DNA of 64,000 nucleotides from Jeotgalicoccus saudimassiliensis (GTDB taxonomy: Bacteria; Bacillota; Bacilli; Staphylococcales; Salinicoccaceae). Location: assembly GCF_000756715.1 (NCBI RefSeq), contig NZ_CCSE01000001.1, positions 1,580,001 to 1,644,000 of the forward strand. Direction: 5' to 3'. Shown here piece after piece: positions 53,182 through 61,537 of this stretch. Position 1 is the stretch's first letter. Each line of letters begins with the position of its first letter. The notes under the pieces were generated by a model. The model was not told the origin of the DNA, ran no database searches, and worked only from the letters and a program-made list of their open reading frames with translations. The position numbers and the translations under genes were made by a program.

Positions 53182-54654
53182 CTATGCCGTTGCAGGTTTT
53201 TCCTGCTGTTCATCGGGATAATATTCCGCCAGGTAAGCGTCGCGTTCTTCTGCCGTTATTTTAGCGATACCAAATCCAGTGGCCGCTAAAATTAATGCGA
53301 TTACAGGGACTGTGAAGTTCAGAATCGCAAATGGTGCGTATTCAAGTGCAGAGACACCGAGTGTTCCGTAAATGAATACCCCGCATGTATTCCATGGAAT
53401 AAATACGGATGTCAGTGTCCCGCCGTCTTCCAGCGATCTCGACAGGTTTTTCGAGTGCAGTCTGTTTTCAATATATGTTCTTAAAAACATTCTTGAAGGG
53501 ACAACAACCGAAATGTACTGTTCCGAACATGTTGCATTCGTTGCGAAACATGAAACGATTGTCGCTGAGATAATCCCGAATGTGCCTTTGGCAATTTTAA
53601 GTATCTGGTTCATAATCGCACTCAGCATCCCTGTATACTCGAGAATTCCTGCGAATGTCATTGCAACAATTGTCATGGAAATTGTGTACATCATATCCAT
53701 GAGTCCGCCGCGGTTAAACAGCGTATCGACCATTTCGTTGTTTGATTCAAGAACGAAGCCGTTCATTAAAAATGATGCAGAGTCCGCAAGTGTCTCTCCC
53801 TGTACTAAAATAGAGCAGATGAAGCCGAGAAATACACCAACAGCAAGTGCAGGTACTGCTTTTACTTTCATTATAATGCATAGAATGACCAGTACAGGCA
53901 CTGCGAGAAGCCACGGACTGATAACAAAGTTTTCATCCATCGATGCCAGCATGACCTGGATATCTTCAGGCGAAGCTGTATTTGTACCGATAACGTTGAT
54001 TCCAATAAAGAAAAACACCGTCAGAGCGACGATTAAGCCCGGTACAGTTGTATAGAGCATGTGCTTAATATGGACAAATAAGTCTGTGTTCGTCAGACCG
54101 GATGCAAGGTTTGTCGTATCCGACAACGGCGACATTTTATCTCCGAAGTAAGCACCTGAAATTACAGCACCTGCAATCATTGCAGGGTTGATTCCCATAC
54201 TTACGCCAATCCCCATTCCTGCAACACCGATAGTAGCCATCGTAGACCATGAGCTGCCGATTGCGAGTGAGACTATACCGCAGATCAGACATATTGTTAC
54301 GAGGAAGTACTGCGGGTTAATAATCATCAGCCCGTAATATATCATCGTGGCAACAACACCGCCGCCAATCCATGATCCGATAATCAGACCGACGAGCATG
54401 ATGATAACGACTGCAGGAAGTGCCAGCCTGATCCCCTTGTACATCATCTCTTCCAGATCATCGAACTTAAATCCATTGATAAATGCGACGACCGCTGCTG
54501 TAACCGTTCCGATAATTAACGGCAGATGCGGGTCTGTCTCAAGGACAACAATCGCATAAAGCATAGTGATGACCATAACAGCCAGAGGTATTATTGCCAT
54601 AAAAAAATTAAATTCTTTTTTTGTTTCATGTTCAAACAAATCATTCTTCGCCAT
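53182..54654 (-). CDS. nhaC: Na+/H+ antiporter NhaC family
   Basis: A 490-residue membrane protein with about twelve segments. Family stretches include AIGSSWSTMATIGVAGMGIG, AYFGDKMSPLSDTTNLASGL and NATCSEQYISVVVPSRMF. It exchanges Na+ for H+ (some members use malate/lactate), and the substrate cannot be fixed from sequence. The ATG at 54654 follows GGGGGAG; upstream codons are not family-like. Its promoter overlaps a perfect cre site, so CcpA repression is likely. Confidence 0.9.
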   Translation of the reverse strand: MAKNDLFEHETKKEFNFFMAIIPLAVMVITMLYAIVVLETDPHLPLIIGTVTAAVVAFINGFKFDDLEEMMYKGIRLALPAVVIIMLVGLIIGSWIGGGVVATMIYYGLMIINPQYFLVTICLICGIVSLAIGSSWSTMATIGVAGMGIGVSMGINPAMIAGAVISGAYFGDKMSPLSDTTNLASGLTNTDLFVHIKHMLYTTVPGLIVALTVFFFIGINVIGTNTASPEDIQVMLASMDENFVISPWLLAVPVLVILCIIMKVKAVPALAVGVFLGFICSILVQGETLADSASFLMNGFVLESNNEMVDTLFNRGGLMDMMYTISMTIVAMTFAGILEYTGMLSAIMNQILKIAKGTFGIISATIVSCFATNATCSEQYISVVVPSRMFLRTYIENRLHSKNLSRSLEDGGTLTSVFIPWNTCGVFIYGTLGVSALEYAPFAILNFTVPVIALILAATGFGIAKITAEERDAYLAEYYPDEQQEKPATA

Positions 54655-54676
54655 ATTGCTCCCCCTTTTTTGCTTA

Positions 54677-54704
54677 ATTATACATAAAGTAACCGCTTTC
54701 TCAA
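54677..54704 (-). promoter_or_regulatory. nhaC promoter with perfect cre site
   Basis: On the minus strand TTGAGA and TATAAT are 16 bp apart. The sequence AGTAACCGCTTTCT (54688-54701) matches the cre consensus WGWAANCGNTNWCW at every position and overlaps the -35 box. Confidence 0.75.
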
Positions 54705-54752
54705 GTGTTATTTGCATAAAAAACCATTTACCGGATAAAAGTGGTATTTATA

Positions 54753-54796
54753 TAATCCGAACTTTAAACCGTTATTCATAATAAATTTTCGGCAAA
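54753..54796 (+). promoter_or_regulatory. PurBox pair (PurR operator) upstream of purC
   Basis: AATCCGAACTTTAA and its inverted partner (TTTTCGGCAA on the plus strand) have CGAA and TTCG 26 bp apart, which is two 14-bp boxes with a 16-bp spacer. It is the same design as ahead of purA. It lies about 155 bp before the purC start. Confidence 0.75.
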
Positions 54797-54949
54797 AAAC
54801 GATTTTAAATATAAATATAGACATAATACCTTAGGATATTGTAGAATTTAGTAGTAATCAGTCAAAAGTAGTAATAGTCAAAACATTTATAAAAATGTTT
54901 GAGTATTCATAGAATTAGATTCATAAATAATCTGACGGGGTGTCTACAA

Positions 54950-55639
54950 ATGGAACTTGTTTACAAAGGCAAAACTAAAGATGTATATCTGGATGAAAAC
55001 GGACAGACGGTACTTTATTTTAAAGATGACATGACAGGTAAGGACGGAGTGTTTGATCCGGGAGAAAACCAGGTTGGCTTAAAAGTTGAGGGTTCTGGTA
55101 AAGCAGGTCTTAAAATGACAAGCTTTTTCTTTGAAAAGTTAAACTCAGCTGACATTCCAACACATTATGTTGATTCAGATGTAGAAAAACGTGAGATGCG
55201 TGTTAAGAAAATTAATATCTTCGGAGAAGGGCTGGAAGTCATCTGCAGATACAAAGCAGTAGGAAGCTTTATCCGTCGTTATAGCAGCTACATTGAAGAA
55301 GGTGCAGAACTGCCGGCATATGTTGAAGTGACGTTAAAAGATGATGAGAAACAGGATCCGTTCATTACTAAAGATGCACTGGAAGCACTGAACATATTAA
55401 CAGCGGATGAATACAGCGAAATTGCAGATCTGACTGTTAAAATCAGTGAAGTGGTTAAAGAAGAACTGGCACAAAAAGGACTGGACCTGTATGACATCAA
55501 GCTGGAATTCGGACGGGACCAGGATACAGGAGAAGTTCTGCTGATCGATGAAATTTCAGGCGGCAATATGCGTGTATATAAAGACGGGGAGAATATTGAA
55601 CCGTTGAAGATAGTTGATTATTTGTTTGATAATAAGTAA
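54950..55639 (+). CDS. purC: Phosphoribosylaminoimidazole-succinocarboxamide synthase PurC (clostridial type)
   Basis: Couples CAIR with aspartate in purine synthesis. The 229 residues start MELVYKGKTKDVY. They show KDDMTGKDGVFDPGENQVGL and CRYKAVGSFIRRYSSYIEEG and end IDEISGGNMRVYKDGENIEP. These belong to the divergent PurC subfamily common in clostridia. The usual staphylococcal type has VVRNIASGS in the same place. The ATG follows GGGGTG by 7 nt. It stands apart from any other de novo purine gene here but has PurBoxes. Confidence 0.88.
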   Translation: MELVYKGKTKDVYLDENGQTVLYFKDDMTGKDGVFDPGENQVGLKVEGSGKAGLKMTSFFFEKLNSADIPTHYVDSDVEKREMRVKKINIFGEGLEVICRYKAVGSFIRRYSSYIEEGAELPAYVEVTLKDDEKQDPFITKDALEALNILTADEYSEIADLTVKISEVVKEELAQKGLDLYDIKLEFGRDQDTGEVLLIDEISGGNMRVYKDGENIEPLKIVDYLFDNK

Positions 55640-55660
55640 TAAATTTCAGGATAGTATATC

Positions 55661-55712
55661 ATAAAAACCCTCCGGTAATTACTAAAATCAGTGATTGCCG
55701 GAGGGTTGTTTT
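55661..55712. terminator. Bidirectional terminator between purC and topB
   Basis: AACCCTCCGGTAATTAC pairs with GTGATTGCCGGAGGGTT (one mismatch) with A-rich and T-rich flanks, serving both convergent genes. Confidence 0.9.
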
Positions 55713-55723
55713 AATGTTAGGTA

Positions 55724-57868
55724 TTATTTATCCAGATTTAATTTCTTCAGCTGTTCTGCCAAAGCATTGTTAATCGGTTCTTCTTTTTGATTGATATATT
55801 TATTAACAGTTTTCTTATCCACGCGTCCGCGATTCTCTTTCTTCTTACGTGCTTCAAAGCTCGACATCTTCTCGCGGTGGCCGCATTTACATCTGAATAC
55901 CTGTCCGTCGCCTGATCCGCTGAGCGTCATTTTCTTCTTACATTTCGGACATCTCGCATTCGTTATCTTTTCAACGTTGCGTTTATATCCGCATTCTCTG
56001 TCCTGACATACATGCATCGTGCCTTTTTTACCTTTAACTTCAAGTAACGGCTTACCGCATTCCGGGCAGTCTCTGCCTGTCAGGTTATCGTGCTTGAATG
56101 TTTTCTCACTCTGTTTAATTTCAGAGACAATATCTTTCGTATGTTTCTTCATATCTTCGATAAATTTCTGTCTGTTCATTTTGCCTTTTTCGATCTGTTC
56201 AAGCTGTGTTTCCCATTCTGCAGTCGTTACAGGTGATTTCAGAATTTCAGGTGCAAGGTCCAACAGCTGCCGGCCTTTTGAAGTCAGGCTGATTGCCTGC
56301 CCGTTTTTCTCAAGATAAAACGTATTAAACAGCTTATCTATAATATCAGCCCTCGTTGCGACTGTACCCAACCCGCCGGATTCTGCGAGTGTCTTTTTAT
56401 GTTCTTTATCCATCTGGAAATATTTCGCAGGGTTTTCCATTGCCTGAAGGAGTGATGCTTCTGTGAATCGTGCAGGGGGTGATGTTTCACCTGTCGTCTG
56501 TTTCACGTTATTCACTTTTAAAGTATCGCCTTTATGGACTTCAGCTGTAATATCCGATGACTCTTCTTTATAGACAATTTTGAAGCCCTGATTTAATACC
56601 CGGTTGTATTTCGCTTCCAGCTGTTCACCGTTAATTTCAACAGTTACCGTAGTGACTTCATATTCATAGGGCGGTAAAAGCACACTCATAAATCTTTGCA
56701 CTACAAGTTCATAAATACGCTTCTCACGTTCAGTGAAATCAGTAAAGAAGACCGGACTTTCTGTTGGGATAATCGCGTGGTGATCACTGACTTTGCTGTT
56801 GTTCACGAAAGAACTGTTCGTTTTAAGCGGTGCTCTTAAAATACGTGCTGCCACTTTGCTGAACTGTCCGATACCACTCACTTCAACACGTTCTTTCAGC
56901 GTTTCAACGATATCCTCGGAGATGAACTTAGAGTCTGTTCTCGGATACGTCAGTACTTTATGGCGTTCATATAAGTTCTGCATTGTCTGCAGAGTTTCTT
57001 TCGCTGACATGCCGAAAATCTTATTGGCATCTCTCTGCAGCTCTGTCAGATCGTACAGACCCGGAGCAAATTGTTTCTTTTCTTTTTTCTGAACATCTTT
57101 AACGGTTAATGAATCAGCATTCAGTTTTTTACTGACGTTATCGATTTTCGCTTCATCGAAAGTAGAGTAGTTATTGCCGTCTGTCCATTTGAATGTCAGT
57201 TTGTCAGTAATAACATCCATGCCGTAAAATGTTTTCGGTTTAAAGTTTTTAATTAACTCTTCACGCGCCTGAATTATTGCGAGTGTCGGTGTCTGGACAC
57301 GGCCGCAGTTCAGCTGGGCGTTGTATTTCGTCGTTAATGCACGTGTGGCGTTTAACCCGACGTACCAGTCGGCTTCGCTTCTTGCAGCTGCAGCCTGATA
57401 CAGATTGATGTATTTATTTCCCGGCTGAAGGTTTTTAAAGCCGTTCGCAATCGCTTTGTCTGTTACGGAAGAGATCCACAGACGTTTTACAGGCTTGTTT
57501 ACTTTCGCATAATCGAGAATCCAGCGGGCGACCAGTTCACCTTCACGTCCGGCATCTGTAGCGATGATGACTTCTTCCACATCTTTACGTTTCAGCTGTG
57601 ACTGAACCGCTTTAAATTGTTTCGTTGTTTTCGGGATATGCGTCAGCTTCAACGGAGCCGGCATCATCGGTAGGTCATTCATATTCCATTTTTGATATTT
57701 CGTATCATATTTTTCAGGGTCCTGAAGTGTCACCAGGTGTCCAAGCGCCCATGTCACAATATATTTACTGCCTTCTAAATAACCATTACCTTTTTTACTG
57801 CAGTTCAGTACGCGTGCAATATCACGTGCCACTGAAGGTTTTTCAGCAAGTACAAGACTTTTTGCCAA
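55724..57868 (-). CDS. topB: DNA topoisomerase III TopB
   Basis: A 714-residue type IA topoisomerase. The Toprim domain starts AEKPSVARDIARVL and has ATDAGREGELVARWI. The catalytic Tyr is in LTYPRTDSKFI near residue 310. The C-terminus carries two Cys4 zinc ribbons (CPECGKPLL.., CPKCKKKMT..) and a basic tail. It relaxes or decatenates DNA. It is transcribed alone, convergent with purC. No mobile-element context is seen, so it is probably the chromosomal housekeeping copy. Confidence 0.95.
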   Translation of the reverse strand: MAKSLVLAEKPSVARDIARVLNCSKKGNGYLEGSKYIVTWALGHLVTLQDPEKYDTKYQKWNMNDLPMMPAPLKLTHIPKTTKQFKAVQSQLKRKDVEEVIIATDAGREGELVARWILDYAKVNKPVKRLWISSVTDKAIANGFKNLQPGNKYINLYQAAAARSEADWYVGLNATRALTTKYNAQLNCGRVQTPTLAIIQAREELIKNFKPKTFYGMDVITDKLTFKWTDGNNYSTFDEAKIDNVSKKLNADSLTVKDVQKKEKKQFAPGLYDLTELQRDANKIFGMSAKETLQTMQNLYERHKVLTYPRTDSKFISEDIVETLKERVEVSGIGQFSKVAARILRAPLKTNSSFVNNSKVSDHHAIIPTESPVFFTDFTEREKRIYELVVQRFMSVLLPPYEYEVTTVTVEINGEQLEAKYNRVLNQGFKIVYKEESSDITAEVHKGDTLKVNNVKQTTGETSPPARFTEASLLQAMENPAKYFQMDKEHKKTLAESGGLGTVATRADIIDKLFNTFYLEKNGQAISLTSKGRQLLDLAPEILKSPVTTAEWETQLEQIEKGKMNRQKFIEDMKKHTKDIVSEIKQSEKTFKHDNLTGRDCPECGKPLLEVKGKKGTMHVCQDRECGYKRNVEKITNARCPKCKKKMTLSGSGDGQVFRCKCGHREKMSSFEARKKKENRGRVDKKTVNKYINQKEEPINNALAEQLKKLNLDK

Positions 57869-57922
57869 AAATATTCATCCTCTCGTTCATTCAGTATATT
57901 TGTTAATTATACTGGTTTTATG

Positions 57923-57960
57923 CAAAAAAAACATACCTCAGGCAGCTGCCTGAGGTATGT
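57923..57960 (-). terminator. Terminator after the secreted paralogue pair
   Basis: A perfect 30-bp palindrome (ACATACCTCAGGCAG then its reverse complement) followed on the minus strand by eight T. Confidence 0.92.
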
Positions 57961-57973
57961 CTCTTGTCCAGTG

Positions 57974-58693
57974 TTATTTCGGTTCATAGACCCATGTCCA
58001 TTCATAACCATCTGATTGGAAATGGTAGACATAATTATCATCGTACAGTTTAAAGTCATATTTTCCTGCTTTTGCCGGGTACTTGTTCAGCATTGCCGGA
58101 TTATTATGAGCGAGATAGATTAAATCGGCTTCACTAAAGTCAGGTTTTAACTCATCATATGACCATTTCCAGTACGTACCGTCATATGAAAAGTGGAAGC
58201 CGTAATCGCCGTACACAAAATTATAGTTGTACGGCTCTTCCTGCAATGGTGCTGCATTCAGTACATCCGGAGAATTGAGTGCCAGATCAGCCAGGTGTGC
58301 TCTGTCCACATCAGTACTCATTTGTCCGGCATCCTGATGACCCTCAGCTGGATGTCCGGTGCTCTCCGAAACATCACCATCTGCGAGCTCCTGCTCAATT
58401 TTAAAAACTTCTGCGACTGCTTCATTATATTCAACCTGTGATAATTCTCCGTTGTCTTTAGACTCTGACAAGTCCGCTACACGGTTCTGACCTTCCTGTG
58501 ACATCCAGTCGACATCGAAGCCTGTATTCGCCCAGCCGTCACCATCAGGGTCAGCGTCTGATGGGAGTACCTCACCCCAGACTGTTTTCGCGCCTTCTTC
58601 TTCAACATCATCCGCCGCGGCGTGTCCGTTCACTCCTGTAAACGTTAATGCACCTGCGACCAATACGGAACCTAATAAAGTTACTTTCTTCAT
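57974..58693 (-). CDS. Secreted protein with two aromatic repeat domains, unknown function (larger paralogue)
   Basis: A 239-residue exported protein. The signal peptide is VTLLGSVLVAGALTF with an AxA-type site at HAAA-DD. After an N-terminal region shared with the next gene (GAKTVWGEVLPSDADPDGDG, like EF-hand-style Asp-rich text) come two copies of a Tyr/Trp-rich repeat. These are EPYNYNFVYGDYGFHFSYDG then WKWSY, and AGKYDFKLYDDNYVYHFQSD then WTWVYE. No catalytic motif is visible. It lies 70 bp after its smaller paralogue and is probably co-transcribed with it. Confidence 0.75.
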   Translation of the reverse strand: MKKVTLLGSVLVAGALTFTGVNGHAAADDVEEEGAKTVWGEVLPSDADPDGDGWANTGFDVDWMSQEGQNRVADLSESKDNGELSQVEYNEAVAEVFKIEQELADGDVSESTGHPAEGHQDAGQMSTDVDRAHLADLALNSPDVLNAAPLQEEPYNYNFVYGDYGFHFSYDGTYWKWSYDELKPDFSEADLIYLAHNNPAMLNKYPAKAGKYDFKLYDDNYVYHFQSDGYEWTWVYEPK

Positions 58694-58763
58694 TGGAATT
58701 CACCTTCCTGAAAATTTAACCTGCTAATGTCCGGTAATGTCGGAATCACTGTTGTTAATTCGC

Positions 58764-59285
58764 TTATTCGCCGCCTGTGTAATAGTATGACCAATTCCAG
58801 TACGTGCCGTCATAAGAAAAGTTAAACTGATATCCGTCGCGTACAAAGCTGTAATTGTATGGTTCGTCTTTGAGCGGTGTCTTATCTAACGTCTTCGGCG
58901 CATACTGTGCCATCGCAATTAAACTGTCTTCATCCGTTTTAATTCCACCGTAACCATTATGACCTGGACGTTCGATCAGAGCGTACTCCCCGTCAAAAAT
59001 CGGTGCGATTCGTTCGTTATATTCCGCCTGGGTCATTTCCCCGGCTAATTGCTCATCTTTTAATTCAAAAATTCTGTCCTGCTGGACCTGCGGCATCCAA
59101 TCGTAAGAGTATCCTGCATCTGACCATCCGTCGCCGTCAAAGTCTGATTCTTCGTCTACTACTGCTGCCCAGGGTGTTTTCGCGCCATTTACTTCAACTT
59201 CATCCGCCTGTGCTGTGCCATTTACTCCTGTAAACGCTGCTGCTCCTGCGACTAATAATGAACTTAATAAAGTTACTTTCTTCAT
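58764..59285 (-). CDS. Secreted protein with one aromatic repeat domain, unknown function (smaller paralogue)
   Basis: A 173-residue exported protein, with signal peptide VTLLSSLLVAGAAAFTGV and an AQA-DE cleavage site. The N-terminal region (GAKTPWAAVVDEESDFDGDG, then MPQVQQDRIFEL) matches its paralogue. There is a single aromatic repeat (EPYNYSFVRDGYQFNFSYDG then WNWSYYY). A tandem duplication with gain or loss of a repeat is likely. The upstream region holds palindromic TGTTAC elements. AGGAGG lies about 10 nt before the ATG. The role is unknown. Confidence 0.75.
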   Translation of the reverse strand: MKKVTLLSSLLVAGAAAFTGVNGTAQADEVEVNGAKTPWAAVVDEESDFDGDGWSDAGYSYDWMPQVQQDRIFELKDEQLAGEMTQAEYNERIAPIFDGEYALIERPGHNGYGGIKTDEDSLIAMAQYAPKTLDKTPLKDEPYNYSFVRDGYQFNFSYDGTYWNWSYYYTGGE

Positions 59286-59339
59286 AAAATAAATCCTCCT
59301 GAATATCTAACTTTATTTTTAATTGGCTTGTTGTGGACA

Positions 59340-59378
59340 ACGTAACATGGCTGATTAATTATTGCAATTATGTTACGT
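59340..59378. promoter_or_regulatory. Widely spaced 9-bp inverted repeat upstream of the secreted paralogues
   Basis: ACGTAACAT (59340-59348) is repeated in inverted form as ATGTTACGT (59370-59378), spaced by 21 bp. A related CATTACATAACG lies about 15 bp further. The centres are 30 bp apart, about three helix turns. The bound regulator is not known. Confidence 0.5.
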
Positions 59379-59460
59379 ATATTTCGAAAACATTACATAA
59401 CGAGATATCAAATATAAATTAATATACTATGTATTGTATTATTACCCTTAGGGAAAACAT

Positions 59461-60453
59461 TTACTCATTGAGACTTGCGAAAGCGTCACTTTCTTTCAGT
59501 GATACGGCGAGCTGTATACTGTTTTTAAACATGGTTGAACCCGCAGCACCGTGTGTAATGACAACCGGTTTTTGAACACCGAGAACAAATCCGCCTCCTG
59601 CGTCGACATTTGTGTAGCGGTTAATACCTGCATGGACCGACTTTTCAATAATATGAAGGGATTCCTTACTTAAAGCTCCGTCAGTATTAATATTTTCCAG
59701 GAGTTCATTTAAAATCCCTGCAGCCATACCTTCCATCGATTTCAGCATAATATTTCCCGTAAAGCCGTCGGTAAGAAGAATGTGATGCGATCCCTGCATT
59801 ATTGTGTGAGGTTCCACATTTCCTCTAAAGTTTATTGTTTCGTCTTCTGAGAGTAACTGGAATGTTTCTTTCGTAAATTCATTGCCCTTGGAATCTTCTT
59901 CACCGATGTTCAGTAAACCGATTGTCGGATTTTCAACGTTCATCATCTGTCTTGCAAGTACAGTACCGAGCCTTCCGTATTGTGCCAGGTGCTCCGGTTT
60001 CGCAGCGATATTTGCACCGGTATCGATCATAAGACAGTGGGGTGATGTTTTTGACATCGTCGGCATAAATCCGACCGATGCAGGGCGTTTAATCCCGGGA
60101 AGTTTACCGACAATAGAAAGGCTGCCCGCGAAAATTGCACCGCTGCTCCCTGCAGAAACGAACGCATCGGCTTCATCATTAGCGACTGCTTTTAATGCCT
60201 GCACCAGAGCAGACTCCGGTTTTCTTTTAATAGATTTTAACGGATGGTCAGTATTTGTAATCTCATCTTCGGATGCAAAAATTTCTACTCTGTTTCTGTC
60301 GGTTCCGGCAGTGATCTCCGGTTCAATCATTGACGGATTTCCATACAGCATAACGTGCAGGTTGTCATTTTCAGCTAATGCATTACATACTCCGGCCACA
60401 GTGATTTCAGGACCAAAATCTCCGCGCATACAGTCGATTGCAATTTTAATCAT
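59461..60453 (-). CDS. plsX: Phosphate acyltransferase PlsX, stand-alone and divergent
   Basis: A 330-residue PlsX-type enzyme that makes acyl-phosphate from acyl-ACP for phospholipid synthesis. Family stretches are VSAGSSGAIFAGSLSIVGKL, KPEHLAQYGRLGTVLA and LLTDGFTGNIMLKSMEG. The strongly conserved N-terminal DAMGGD reads DCMRGD here. It is not next to fapR, fabD, fabG or acpP, the usual neighbours. It may therefore be a second copy or a moved and altered main copy. Confidence 0.88.
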   Translation of the reverse strand: MIKIAIDCMRGDFGPEITVAGVCNALAENDNLHVMLYGNPSMIEPEITAGTDRNRVEIFASEDEITNTDHPLKSIKRKPESALVQALKAVANDEADAFVSAGSSGAIFAGSLSIVGKLPGIKRPASVGFMPTMSKTSPHCLMIDTGANIAAKPEHLAQYGRLGTVLARQMMNVENPTIGLLNIGEEDSKGNEFTKETFQLLSEDETINFRGNVEPHTIMQGSHHILLTDGFTGNIMLKSMEGMAAGILNELLENINTDGALSKESLHIIEKSVHAGINRYTNVDAGGGFVLGVQKPVVITHGAAGSTMFKNSIQLAVSLKESDAFASLNE

Positions 60454-60645
60454 CGTAATAGTTACTCCTTCAATATTTTATAATTACTTTACCATATGCA
60501 GGATAATGTTCTTCTGCTAATTTTTATAAATTAAATATTATATAAGAAGAAAAAAGTCTGATTAATAGGGTATGTACTCTGTATGACAGTACTGTAGTCA
60601 TAAAATATTCTCATTTAAAGTATTTTTTATAATTATTGGGCAATT

Positions 60646-60674
60646 TTGACAACTTTGTGAAAGCGTATTAAACT
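60646..60674 (+). promoter_or_regulatory. Promoter of the gluconate-dehydrogenase-like pair with cre-like site
   Basis: TTGACA and TAAACT are 17 bp apart. TGAAAGCGTATTAA inside the spacer agrees with the cre consensus at 12 of 14 positions. Confidence 0.55.
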
Positions 60675-60727
60675 CGGTGTAAGCACGATTTTTTAATTTA
60701 ATCAAAGTAAAGAGGGGGATGGCTTTC

Positions 60728-61537
60728 ATGGTTAAAGAAGAAACAGGTAACAACAGTGATGAAAAAGTGTTTTCGCGGCGCGATTTTCTTAAAACGACTG
60801 GTGTTGCAGCCGGAGGTATTGCCGGAGGTGCACTTTTAGGCGGATTTACAGGATTCCAGTTCGGCTCCGAACAGGATTCTGAGTCTGCTGAAACAGATAC
60901 CGGAGGTGAGACAGCAGACGGCGGCGAAGGTGGTGCGGACGCACAGGAGTTTGCAGCACGGACGTATATCAGCAGACAGGAAGACTTCGCAGCACTCGCG
61001 GCAGCGACGGAAAGAATTTACCCGGAAGATGATAACGGACCGGGAGCAATTGAACTGGGTGTGCCGTACTTTATCGATAATCAGCTTTACGGAACATGGG
61101 GTTCAAACGGTACGGATTACCGGATGGGCCCATATGAACCGATGGCTTCCGATACACACGGCCGTCAGGAAAAATTAAACCGGGGTGAAATTTTTGTACT
61201 CGGTATCAGGCGTTTGCGTGAATATGCGGTAGAAGAGCATGATACTGAATTTGTAGATCTTGAACCGGATGTACAGGATGAAGTATTAAGAGCGTTTGAA
61301 TCGGGAGAAGTGGATGTTCCGGGAATGCGTTCTGAAGCATTCTTCTCGCTGCTTCGCAATACGACAATTGAAGGTGTATATGCCGACCCGGTTTACGGCG
61401 GCAATAAGAACATGGAAGGCTGGAAGATGATTAAATATCCTGGACCGCGCATGGGCTGGATGGATCAGATTCTGTCGGAAGAATTCGTTGAGCTTGAACC
61501 TGAAAGTCTGAGATCTTACCAAGGGGGCGGTATTTAA
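60728..61537 (+). CDS. Gluconate 2-dehydrogenase subunit 3 family protein, Tat substrate
   Basis: A 269-residue small subunit. The N-terminus carries a twin-arginine signal (FSRRDFLKTTG, then VAAGGIAGGALLGG). The mature part has a Gly/Glu-rich spacer, then the family domain (LAAATERIYPEDDNGPGAIE, and PGPRMGWMDQILSEEF near the end). It helps fold and export the FAD subunit. An ATG three codons upstream touches the GAGGGGG site, so the second ATG is used. TAATG overlap couples it to the large subunit. Confidence 0.9.
   Translation: MVKEETGNNSDEKVFSRRDFLKTTGVAAGGIAGGALLGGFTGFQFGSEQDSESAETDTGGETADGGEGGADAQEFAARTYISRQEDFAALAAATERIYPEDDNGPGAIELGVPYFIDNQLYGTWGSNGTDYRMGPYEPMASDTHGRQEKLNRGEIFVLGIRRLREYAVEEHDTEFVDLEPDVQDEVLRAFESGEVDVPGMRSEAFFSLLRNTTIEGVYADPVYGGNKNMEGWKMIKYPGPRMGWMDQILSEEFVELEPESLRSYQGGGI

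Noticed and set aside
53372-54055. 227-codon plus-strand open frame inside nhaC
   Set aside because: Antisense to a clear membrane-protein gene, with no start signal or family features.
56499-56514. parS-like sequence TGTTTCACGTTATTCA inside topB
   Set aside because: The left half is perfect but the right half has three mismatches to TGTTTCACGTGAAACA; a single half-site is not enough.
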